Shown here: positions 1 to 6,333 of the stretch, in pieces
Position numbering within the stretch: position 1 is the first letter of the stretch
Layout: every line of letters starts with the position of its first letter
Assembly (NCBI GenBank): GCA_902772605.1
Contig: CACYBG010000122.1
Coordinates: 1 to 11,452 of the forward strand
Direction of reading: 5' to 3'
DNA: 11,452 bases
DNA from: an uncultured Spirochaetaceae bacterium
GTDB lineage: Bacteria > Spirochaetota > Spirochaetia > Treponematales > Treponemataceae
Notes under the pieces: generated by a model
Databases searched by the model: none
Told to the model about the DNA's origin: nothing
Seen by the model: the letters and a program-made list of their open reading frames with translations, nothing else
Position numbers and translations under genes: made by a program

Positions 1-12
1 CATTTTAAATGC

Positions 13-41
13 TTCCCTTTAAATGATTAAAGCTGTATATT
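13..41 (+). promoter_or_regulatory. weak candidate sigma-70 promoter upstream of the lipoprotein gene
   Basis: A -10-like TATATT (36-41) lies 17 bp after a poor -35 (TTCCCT, 13-18). Between them is the inverted repeat CTTTAA-atga-TTAAAG (17-32), and the octamer TTTAAATG occurs twice (4-11 and 18-25). The -10 and the spacing are reasonable but the -35 is weak. The inverted repeat could be an operator or chance in AT-rich DNA. Confidence 0.25.
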
Positions 42-75
42 AGGATGCCTTGAGTAAATTTACAAAGCAAAAAAA

Positions 76-147
76 ATGTCTGGTGGAGGTCAGGCAAACG
101 CATCCATCAAGCACGACGCCGGTGGATTGCAGACAAAATTCAAATGA
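76..147 (+). CDS. possible 23-codon leader ORF overlapping the lipoprotein start
   Basis: An ATG at 76 opens a 23-codon frame (MSGGGQANAS then IKHDAGGLQTKFK) ending in TGA at 145-147. This stop overlaps the lipoprotein ATG at 144 as ATGA, the usual geometry of translational coupling. Neither this ATG nor the lipoprotein ATG has a clear Shine-Dalgarno sequence; the bases before 76 are an A-run. The frame upstream is closed by TAA at 55-57, so it is not the visible tail of a longer protein unless a frameshift is present. The peptide is Gly- and Lys-rich and matches no family I know. It may be a translated leader that helps ribosomes reach the lipoprotein start, or simply an open stretch within a structured leader. 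Confidence 0.25.
   Translation: MSGGGQANASIKHDAGGLQTKFK
100..130 (+). promoter_or_regulatory. hairpin in the 5' leader of the lipoprotein gene
   Basis: GCATCCATC (100-108) can pair with GGTGGATTGC (121-130) as a 9-bp stem with one bulged T, one G-T wobble and a 12-nt loop. TGTCT (77-81) and AGACA (131-135) could close it as an outer stem, leaving the purine-rich segment 82-99 as an internal loop. It ends 13 nt before the lipoprotein ATG, where a ribosome would land. I considered a c-di-GMP-I riboswitch because of the GGCAAAC string, but the rest of that consensus is absent. No riboswitch class is assigned. Confidence 0.35.
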
Positions 148-1586
148 AAAAAATCATCATAAAAACAATCCTTTCGGGACTCGCACTTTTTACGGCGGTC
201 TCCTGTTCCAAGTCAAAGCAGGCTGAATTTGTCGGAACCCCGGTAGATTCGCAGATAATGATGCTCGGAGGAAAAAAGCCTGTCAAAAATGAGGTGATGT
301 TCATACAGAAAAACGAAGAGCCGGCAGACGGTGAACTGTTCAATCCATGGGCGAACGAAAGCCTCTCCGGAAATCCATACATGAAGGCCGACGCAGGAGA
401 ATACGACGTTCCCGCCGAAATCAACATAGAAGCCTTCCGGCACATCCAGCGTTTTTCAGTTGAGGACATAACCAAAAACCTTGAGCAGGCATTCGATCCC
501 GTAAACGGAAATCCATGGGTCACAAAGCTTACTAAGGATGAAAAAATCATTTTCGAATCGGTTCCGACCGACAGCGAAATCAATGAAAAATACAGGACGA
601 CGGTTACCGTAAGCGGAATCAAGGCAGTGAGGATTCCAGGTACGGAAGGAAGTCCAGACCTCCTTGAACTGATAGACGCATCAAACGGAAACCTGAAGGA
701 AGTGGTCGTAATTCCGGGCGGACTTCCACAGCTCAAAGTGAACGGTGAATTCCAGTGCTTCGAATTCAGCGAGGATGAAAAATCAGGGACGGTCGGAGGA
801 CAGCTTTACATTTTCCCGAATCCGGAACAGCAGAAAAAAATCAACATGGGGCTGGTGAAATTCAACACGGAGGAATTTACGGAGCCTGCATCGCAATCAA
901 AGGGAAAGGAATCCATTGCACAGGGAAGCGAAATCCTGCTCGTTTCAAGGAGTGCGGAAAAGCTCGAATATGAGGGAAAGACTTCATACTGGTTTCAGGC
1001 AAAACGTGGAGCAAGCGTTTTCTGGGTGCCGGGATACAACCTTTACCTTCAGTCGGGGACTTTCAACAGGCTTAACGTAAGTGCAGACCTTGTTTACGTA
1101 CCGATGAACGGAAATTCAAACTGGTTCAGGCTTTCACGCGAGTTCCCGGGAATCAAGGGTTCACTGCAGCCGGGTCAGCTCGTTTACGTTTCCGAAATTT
1201 CATCCGGGAAATACGAATCAAACGGAAGGCGCGACAATTATTACAGGACAAGCTATCCGCTTACCGACGAAGTTTTCGGAACCTATCTTGAACCCGTAGA
1301 CGACATACAGGGAACATACAGTCTTTATCCGGACAGGGCGGAAAGGGAAAAGCAGTATTCTACCGACAACGATCCATACGTCACGATTTACGAAGGACCA
1401 AATTCAAGGTATCCGGTCGTAGGAAGAAAATTCGATTATGAAAATCCGCAGGAAGAACCCGTCACCGTCAAAGTAAACGGATTCACGGACATTCAGGATG
1501 TAGTCCACGACAGATACGGACTCTGGTATTCGGTATCATCGCCTGTAAGGGGATTCATATTCGTGGAACAGACTTACGGTCTTTAA
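144..1586 (+). CDS. SH3-like-domain lipoprotein, function unknown
   Basis: A 480-residue predicted membrane-anchored lipoprotein. The N-terminus is a basic n-region (MKKIIIK), a hydrophobic core and FTAVSC, so Cys21 is the probable lipidation site; spirochaete lipoboxes are typically relaxed like this one. The mature protein is hydrophilic and has no further membrane segments. Two regions have the beta-rich look of bacterial SH3-like modules: about 258-302 (SEILLV, then YWFQAK and FWVPGYNL) and about 411-478 at the C-terminus (YVTIYEGPNSRYPVVG, then LWYSVSS and GFIFVEQTYGL). Both end in a tryptophan strand followed by a hydrophobic strand. Residues 22-250 are not recognised. SH3-like modules in envelope proteins usually bind peptidoglycan or proteins; the ligand here is unknown. 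The start is set by the signal peptide, although no good ribosome binding site precedes it and the ATG overlaps a micro-ORF stop. It converges on tyrA. Confidence 0.85.
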   Translation: MKKIIIKTILSGLALFTAVSCSKSKQAEFVGTPVDSQIMMLGGKKPVKNEVMFIQKNEEPADGELFNPWANESLSGNPYMKADAGEYDVPAEINIEAFRHIQRFSVEDITKNLEQAFDPVNGNPWVTKLTKDEKIIFESVPTDSEINEKYRTTVTVSGIKAVRIPGTEGSPDLLELIDASNGNLKEVVVIPGGLPQLKVNGEFQCFEFSEDEKSGTVGGQLYIFPNPEQQKKINMGLVKFNTEEFTEPASQSKGKESIAQGSEILLVSRSAEKLEYEGKTSYWFQAKRGASVFWVPGYNLYLQSGTFNRLNVSADLVYVPMNGNSNWFRLSREFPGIKGSLQPGQLVYVSEISSGKYESNGRRDNYYRTSYPLTDEVFGTYLEPVDDIQGTYSLYPDRAEREKQYSTDNDPYVTIYEGPNSRYPVVGRKFDYENPQEEPVTVKVNGFTDIQDVVHDRYGLWYSVSSPVRGFIFVEQTYGL

Positions 1587-1630
1587 CGAAAAAACGCAAG
1601 CCTATGGATTTAAAAGTCCACGGACTTGCG
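1587..1630 (-). terminator. Rho-independent terminator of the TPR-tyrA unit
   Basis: Arms 1595-1608 (CGCAAGCCTATGGA) and 1617-1630 (TCCACGGACTTGCG) form a stem with two mismatches, an 8-nt loop and a solid CGCAAG/CTTGCG base. On the minus strand the stem is followed directly by TTTTTTCG, a proper U-tract, so it terminates transcription from tyrA. On the plus strand the hairpin is preceded by A's but not followed by T's. It would therefore work poorly as an intrinsic terminator for the lipoprotein gene, whose stop lies 8 bp upstream. A smaller hairpin, AGACG-aaaaa-CGTCT (1658-1672), sits just before it on the tyrA side. Confidence 0.75.
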
Positions 1631-1671
1631 CATTAAAAAATCGATTCAAAACAATGCAGACGAAAAACGTC

Positions 1672-2580
1672 TCAATCCTTCTTTAAGCCTATTTTAGAAT
1701 CGCTTCTTCCCATCGCCATCCTTCTGTTTCTGACGTTTTCAAGATAAGCGCAAATCTTTTCGTCCTCTCCGTTTTCAATTTCGGATCTGAGGGTTGAAAG
1801 CGACTGGATGAAACGGTCGATGTGCGAAAGAAGTTCCTTCCTGTTTGCAAGAAAAAGTTCCGTCCACAGCGGTGCATTAATCAATGCAATCCTGGTCAAA
1901 TCTTCAAAGCTTCCTCCGCCGAATGCAGTTATCTGATTGTCCTCGGCAGAATCGACAAGGGACGATGCAATGACATGGCACAGCTGGCTCGTAAATGCAA
2001 TCTTGTGGTCGTGGATTTTTGCATCGGTCTCCACTACCCGCGTAAATCCGAGTTCACTTACGAAGGTCTTGAAAAGCTCTACGTTTTCGCGTGAATTGGA
2101 TTCAAGTGGCATTACGATGTAATTGTGATTCTTGAATATGCCGCCCGATGAATTGACGTATCCTTCCTTTTCACTTCCAGCCATCGGATGACCGGGAATG
2201 AAATCAACGTCGGGACGCATGAAATCATCCATCGAATCGAATATCAGGGCCTTCACTCCGCTTATGTCCGAAACGATTGCACCGCTTTTAAATGAATCCC
2301 TATGGGCCTTCATGAAATCAACGGTCGCATGCGGATACAGGCAGATGTAAACGAAATCACATTCACGGAGCATTGCATCAACGTCATCGATGGAGAAAAC
2401 CCTGTCGCAAATATGCTGACTGACGGCCAAATCCAAGGATGCCGCGTTGATGTCGGATCCGTAAATCTTCCCTGAACTGCCCGGACCTGAAAGGATGTTG
2501 CCCCGGATTGCTTTTCCAAGGGAACCTCCCATAAGTCCAAGTCCGACAATTCCATATACAAAATCACAAAGTTTTTTCAT
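1672..2580 (-). CDS. tyrA: prephenate dehydrogenase, monofunctional
   Basis: Oxidatively decarboxylates prephenate to 4-hydroxyphenylpyruvate, the committed step to tyrosine, in the cytoplasm. The 302 residues match a TyrA core without a fused chorismate mutase or C-terminal ACT domain. The Rossmann loop is GLGLMGGS (13-20), and Asp43 at the end of strand 2 (IYGSD) suggests NAD rather than NADP use. DISGVK (105-110), HPMAGSE (131-137; His131 is the expected catalytic histidine), SQLCH (198-202) and SFEDLTR (223-229) follow in the usual order. Two motifs differ from the E. coli/Aquifex form: Gly and Ser are swapped in D-x-x-S-V-K, and SHLPH reads SQLCH. From memory, similar variants occur in clostridial-type TyrA proteins. 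ATG is preceded by GGGTGA at 3-nt spacing. The gene starts 35 bp after the TPR gene stop on the same strand, so co-transcription is likely. No other aromatic pathway gene is adjacent. Confidence 0.93.
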   Translation of the reverse strand: MKKLCDFVYGIVGLGLMGGSLGKAIRGNILSGPGSSGKIYGSDINAASLDLAVSQHICDRVFSIDDVDAMLRECDFVYICLYPHATVDFMKAHRDSFKSGAIVSDISGVKALIFDSMDDFMRPDVDFIPGHPMAGSEKEGYVNSSGGIFKNHNYIVMPLESNSRENVELFKTFVSELGFTRVVETDAKIHDHKIAFTSQLCHVIASSLVDSAEDNQITAFGGGSFEDLTRIALINAPLWTELFLANRKELLSHIDRFIQSLSTLRSEIENGEDEKICAYLENVRNRRMAMGRSDSKIGLKKD

Positions 2581-2615
2581 AAGTCACCCGGTTTCACTCA
2601 TGTCGATTTTAACGG

Positions 2616-5600
2616 CTAAAGCTTTTCGATTGCAGCATCGACTTCACTTTCAAGGGACTTTGCAATGTTTTTGTCCGGCAGCGACTCGATGTAGCTTTTC
2701 ATGTAGCTGAGCATTTCACGGGTCCTGTCTGCATCCAGTCCAACGCCGTCTTCATCCATCAGGTTCAGCCTTTCACGGATGTCGTGCGCAGTTTCAAGAA
2801 GTCCAGCCTCACCGCTCAATTTCTTAATCAGGTATTCAAGCTGAAGGTTTTCGCGGCTTTCAAGGAACTTCTGCTTTTTATCGACAGGAAGATATGAACT
2901 CAAGTCCCTGAGCTTTATGAAAAGTTCGGCGGAAAGCCTAAGTTCGTCTCCATCATCGGATTTATCTTCGGTTTCGAATTCATTTACTCCGAAGAACGGT
3001 TCTGATTCGGATGCACCTACATCGGCAGTCGAATCGACTTCATCATCCGTTTCCGATTCGATGATTTCATCTGCATCAAAATTTTCTCCGGTCGCTTCTA
3101 CAGTCTCGGAACCGATGCCTTCATAAGCATCCGGATTTGATTCGATTTCTCCATCAGCCACTGATTCTTCATCAATTTCCGAATCCGATTCGATTCCGTC
3201 AAGCGTTTCTGAACCGTCATTTTCTTCATCTGCAGATTCGTCTTCTTCCGCAGATTTTATGTAGTCTTCAAAAGTAAAGTCATCGACTTCCGCAATGTCG
3301 TTCTGTATTTCAGCATCGCAAGAACCATCGGACTCGGGCTCCTGTGCCGGATGTACTTCACCTGCAAATACGAAATTATCTTCCGAAGCTTCAGTCACCT
3401 CGGTCTGTACGGCTGCTTCAGGCTCAACGACAGTCTGCTCGGTTTCAGGTTCAACGACGGAAAGTTCCGGTTCAGGCTCGACAGTTTTTTCAGAGACGAC
3501 ATAATCCTCTTCCTCAGGTTCATCTTCTGCATATTCTTCCTGATTTTCTTTTCCTTCAAAAATGGATTCGCCGTCATCATCTTCAAACGAGAAACCGTAT
3601 CCGTTGTCCGTATCATCGACTTCTTCCGCACCGTCGCTTACCTGATCGACCGTCATCTCAGAATCGTCGGAAAGTTCTTCATCGCTGAATTCCATATCTT
3701 CGGAATCCATGTCCTCTTCGGCCGTGAATATTCCTTCGTCGCCTTCCATTTCGACTTCGCCGTCATCATCGCCCTGAACGAACTCTTCTTCGCCTGACGG
3801 AGTTTCAATCGTTTCGGAAGATTCTTCCATTGAAAAATCAGCGTTCTCTTCATAGGAAGGTTCCGCCTCAATGTTTTCCGTTCCGACTTCGCTTGCAATC
3901 TCCATGCCGTCGGAAATTTCAGGCTCATCATATTCGGCAGGGGCAGGAGGATTTGCAGGAGCAGCCTGTCTTGCAGGTCTCGGTCTTTCCTGTCGTGGAA
4001 GTTCTGAGTTCAATTCATCGTCGGCATCATCCCATCCGTCGGAAACATCAAGTGTCCTGTCGGGCACCTTTCTGGTTCCGTCAATGTCTTCCTCAAGGAA
4101 TTTCTGGCTCATCAACCCTTCGACAGGTCCGCTTCCCATTCCCGTACCGTCGGAAGGAACTCCCGCAATGAATTCATGAGGGGTTTCATCAGGTTCAGTT
4201 TCCGGCTCCGGGACAAGATTGTCAAAATCATCAGCAGAAGAATTTCCCGCCATGATTTCTTCATCGACCCTCGGTGAAAAAGGTGATTCCATCGAATGGT
4301 CTTCCTGAGTCAGGCTTTCAAAACTGTATCCCTGATTCTGCAGTCTGACCATTTCATCAGGGGCCATTCTCTGTTCGTTCACCCTGCTGAAATCAAGTGA
4401 AGGCATGATTGCATTCGAGTCGTAAACGGTTCCGTCCTCATCGTTCTGGCTGAGCTGACTTTCAAGGGTATCCATCGCCTCGGCAGCTTCTTCACGGTCA
4501 TACATGCCCTCTTCCTCAGACTCGTAGGACTCCATCTCGGAATTCTCAAGTATCTGTGCAAGTCTTTCAAGGGATGCCTTGTAGAAAACGTTCTCCAAAT
4601 CAAGGGCCGCAAGTTTCTGATATTCGTCAAGGGCCTCTTCAATGCGGTTCTGTTTTTCAAGGCTTTCCGCAAGAACAAGCAGAGCCTTTACGCCGTTCGG
4701 ATCAACGTGAAGGTATTTCCTTGCATTCTGTTCACCCTTTCCGTACCTTCCGACCTGATTGTAGCGACGTGCACTGTCAACCAGATAATCCAGGGCGGTA
4801 GGATCGAGAAGCTTGATTTTCTGGAAACATCCTTCGGCCTTTGCATCTTCACCGCGACAGACGTAATACTGTCCAAGTAGGTTCAGGGTAGAAATGTCAT
4901 CGGGATTCTTTTCCCAGAGCATCTTGATTTTATGTCCGGCTGCATTGAGCTTTTCGGCACTCATCATGAGGTCTGCATAGCGGGCCATGAACGAAGCGTC
5001 GGTATCGGCACAGAGTTCGTCACCCTTTTTCATCGTGCGTATCGAATCGACGACCTTTCCGTTTTTATAGAGAGCCTCTGCAAGATCTGCAAAGGTGTTG
5101 AAATCCTTCGAATTGATTTTGAGTGCAGTAGTATATTCCGATTCCGCCTCATTGAAATTTCCCTGCATGTCGTAAAGGTGCCCCATCTTCGAGTGGACCG
5201 ATGCGACCTGGGGATTCAGCCTGATTGCCTGTGAGAGCATTTCGGAAACGGCCTTCATGTCCTTTTTCTTCATGAGCAGGTCTGCATATCCGTCGATTGC
5301 ATCAAGCCAACCCGGTTTTGAACGGAGTGCCGCCTCGTATTCCTTCGCCGCAAGATCGTCACTGTCGAGCTTTTCATAGCTGCGTGCCATGTTCAGGTGA
5401 AGAATCGGATGATTAGGATCTATTTTAAGTCCGCGCTGATATGCAGATACGGCCTTTTCATGTTCGTTTTCGGAAGCATAGATTGAACCGATGTGATTGT
5501 ATGCAAGAACATCGTTCGGATTTTCATCGACAACGGTATTGAAGCACTGAATCGCCTCTTCGTTCTTGCCCATCAGCTTGTATGTAAATCCAAGGTTGTA

Positions 5601-5939
5601 GAAAGTCTGTATGTTCGTCTCATCTACGATTACGGCTTTTTCAAGTATGTCGATTGAATCGTCATACTGCCTTATGCGCCTGTAGATTGATCCGAGGAAG
5701 TTCATGGAAACCACGTCCTTCGGATTTTTTTCTATGAGCCTTTTGTAAATCGGAATGGCCTTGGCATCGTTCCCTGATTTCTGGTACAAATCACCAAGAG
5801 CGAAAAGCAAATCCACATTGTCAGGATCAGACTGAAGAAGCGTCCTGTAAAGGCGAGTTGCAAGACTGTAATCGCGTGAAAGTACAGCAGCATTCGCCCG
5901 CTCCAGCATCAGGTTCGCATCGGAATTGTTGTCACTCAT
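2616..5939 (-). CDS. large TPR-repeat protein with long acidic low-complexity region
   Basis: A 1107-residue protein with three parts. Residues about 11-465 are a continuous array of roughly twelve 34-residue tetratricopeptide repeats (for example LFALGDLYQKSGNDAKAIPI, FYNLGFTYKLMGKNEEAIQC), which normally form a superhelical protein-binding scaffold. Residues about 470-998 are extremely rich in Glu, Asp and Ser and surely disordered. They include a Pro/Arg/Ala insert at 647-667 and a 9-residue VEPE repeat at 820-846. Residues about 999-1107 return to ordinary composition and look alpha-helical (LRLSAELFIKLRDLSSYLP, then EYLIKKLSGEAGLL), probably a separate small domain. There is no signal peptide or membrane segment, so it is likely cytoplasmic. 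A good ribosome binding site (GAGAGGA, about 5 nt from ATG) fixes the start. tyrA follows after 35 bp. No partner or function can be assigned. TPR proteins with acidic tails occur in treponemes as unnamed proteins. Confidence 0.9.
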   Translation of the reverse strand: MSDNNSDANLMLERANAAVLSRDYSLATRLYRTLLQSDPDNVDLLFALGDLYQKSGNDAKAIPIYKRLIEKNPKDVVSMNFLGSIYRRIRQYDDSIDILEKAVIVDETNIQTFYNLGFTYKLMGKNEEAIQCFNTVVDENPNDVLAYNHIGSIYASENEHEKAVSAYQRGLKIDPNHPILHLNMARSYEKLDSDDLAAKEYEAALRSKPGWLDAIDGYADLLMKKKDMKAVSEMLSQAIRLNPQVASVHSKMGHLYDMQGNFNEAESEYTTALKINSKDFNTFADLAEALYKNGKVVDSIRTMKKGDELCADTDASFMARYADLMMSAEKLNAAGHKIKMLWEKNPDDISTLNLLGQYYVCRGEDAKAEGCFQKIKLLDPTALDYLVDSARRYNQVGRYGKGEQNARKYLHVDPNGVKALLVLAESLEKQNRIEEALDEYQKLAALDLENVFYKASLERLAQILENSEMESYESEEEGMYDREEAAEAMDTLESQLSQNDEDGTVYDSNAIMPSLDFSRVNEQRMAPDEMVRLQNQGYSFESLTQEDHSMESPFSPRVDEEIMAGNSSADDFDNLVPEPETEPDETPHEFIAGVPSDGTGMGSGPVEGLMSQKFLEEDIDGTRKVPDRTLDVSDGWDDADDELNSELPRQERPRPARQAAPANPPAPAEYDEPEISDGMEIASEVGTENIEAEPSYEENADFSMEESSETIETPSGEEEFVQGDDDGEVEMEGDEGIFTAEEDMDSEDMEFSDEELSDDSEMTVDQVSDGAEEVDDTDNGYGFSFEDDDGESIFEGKENQEEYAEDEPEEEDYVVSEKTVEPEPELSVVEPETEQTVVEPEAAVQTEVTEASEDNFVFAGEVHPAQEPESDGSCDAEIQNDIAEVDDFTFEDYIKSAEEDESADEENDGSETLDGIESDSEIDEESVADGEIESNPDAYEGIGSETVEATGENFDADEIIESETDDEVDSTADVGASESEPFFGVNEFETEDKSDDGDELRLSAELFIKLRDLSSYLPVDKKQKFLESRENLQLEYLIKKLSGEAGLLETAHDIRERLNLMDEDGVGLDADRTREMLSYMKSYIESLPDKNIAKSLESEVDAAIEKL
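3402..3482 (-). repeat. three 27-bp degenerate tandem repeats encoding a VEPE nonapeptide
   Basis: Inside the acidic region of the TPR protein, three adjacent 9-residue units read VEPEPELSV, VEPETEQTV and VEPEAAVQT (residues 820-846). At the DNA level the plus-strand units keep a GGCTCAACGAC-like core and have diverged elsewhere. This is the footprint of an old in-frame duplication, typical of disordered acidic segments. Copy number could vary between strains. Confidence 0.7.
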
Positions 5940-5978
5940 TTTATCCTCTCTTTTTTTTCATGACCGTCTAGGCCACTA

Positions 5979-6021
5979 GGGAAGCTCAGATTAATACGGG
6001 AAGCATTAATCAGAGGTTCCC
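5979..6021. repeat. 17-bp imperfect palindrome 1
   Basis: Arms 5979-5995 and 6005-6021 pair symmetrically over 17 positions. They read GGGAA, mismatch, CTC, mismatch, GATTAAT on the left and the complement on the right, around a 9-nt loop (ACGGGAAGC). The two mismatches (G-G and A-A) are symmetric. No T-tract follows on either strand, so it is not an intrinsic terminator. It ends 39 bp before the TPR start codon and would lie in that transcript's leader. Confidence 0.75.
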
Positions 6022-6022
6022 G

Positions 6023-6070
6023 GCAATTTCTCGTAATTCTTTATACCGTAAGGAATTACTACGAAATTGC
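6023..6070. repeat. about 20-bp imperfect palindrome 2
   Basis: Starting 1 bp after palindrome 1, GCAATTTC (6023-6030) pairs with GAAATTGC (6063-6070). GTAATTCTTTA (6033-6043) pairs with TAAGGAATTAC (6049-6059) with one G-T wobble. The two stems are separated by a small asymmetric internal loop (TC against TAC), and the apical loop is TACCG. It can fold on either strand. Confidence 0.75.
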
Positions 6071-6083
6071 GAATGTCATTGTT

Positions 6084-6119
6084 AATACATAATAATCCGC
6101 CTTCAGATTATTATGTGTT
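6084..6119. repeat. 14-bp palindrome 3
   Basis: AATACATAATAATC (6084-6097) pairs with GATTATTATGTGTT (6106-6119) over 14 positions with a single T-G wobble and an 8-nt loop (CGCCTTCA). The inner 11 bp are perfect. It is AT-rich and has no terminator-like T-tract. It is the third strong palindrome within 141 bp. Confidence 0.75.
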
Positions 6120-6280
6120 TCCATTAGCAGCAATATACTCTGACGGGGCCGTCCAAAAAGATTCCGTCCGCCATTTTCCGCGTGCCTTGAAAATCCATCA
6201 GGAAGCCTTCGGGACTTACCGAGGATTGCCGCACCTAAAAAGAGAATGACATTTCGAAACTTTTTAAACCGCCCCTAAGG

Positions 6281-6290
6281 TCGTATAACA
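6281..6290 (-). promoter_or_regulatory. possible extended -10 element upstream of the palindromes
   Basis: The minus strand reads TGTTATACG, an extended -10 (TGn then TATACG), with no good -35. It resembles TGTTATATC found upstream of the LamG/FN3 gene. If used, it would give the TPR-tyrA transcript a leader of about 330 nt containing all three palindromes. The support is weak. Confidence 0.18.
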
Positions 6291-6333
6291 ATTAAAAGTC
6301 TCCCATATTTCAGGTTCATCCGTCAATATGATT

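Larger units (their letters stand above)
5940..6333. other. 394-bp intergenic region between TPR and LamG/FN3 genes
   Basis: No credible gene lies here. The part nearest the TPR gene (5979-6119) carries three long imperfect palindromes in a row, listed separately. Further on are a short GC palindrome GACGGGGCCGTC (6142-6153) and the hexamer CCGTCC twice (6149-6154 and 6164-6169). Bases 6170-6280 look more GC-rich and show no clear structure. The LamG/FN3 stop at the far end is not followed by a hairpin plus U-tract on the minus strand, so its transcript may run into this region. The short open frames here lack ribosome binding sites and run through the palindromes. Confidence 0.6.

Noticed and set aside
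77..135. c-di-GMP-I or other known riboswitch in the lipoprotein leader
   Set aside because: A GGCAAAC string and a closing stem are present, but the remaining conserved positions and second helix of that class are not found.
140..736. 198-codon open frame antisense to the lipoprotein gene
   Set aside because: It is fully covered by a lipoprotein gene with a clear signal peptide and domains. The translation is low-complexity Ser/Phe-rich and it has no ribosome binding site, so it is a shadow frame.
3351..3797. 148-codon plus-strand frame opposite the acidic TPR region, Phe-rich
   Set aside because: GAA/GAT-rich acidic coding reads as Phe/Ile/Ser on the other strand and is often stop-free. 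It is a compositional artefact.
5979..6070. Rho-independent terminator for the LamG/FN3 gene
   Set aside because: No U-tract follows either palindrome on the minus strand, and they lie more than 260 bp past the stop codon.
6084..6119. integron attC site, since some treponemes carry integrons
   Set aside because: The palindrome lacks the GTTRRRY and RYYYAAC core pair at its ends, and no integrase or cassette array is nearby.
6067..6249. 60-codon frame in the intergenic region
   Set aside because: It starts inside palindrome 2, runs through palindrome 3, has no ribosome binding site and resembles no protein I know.
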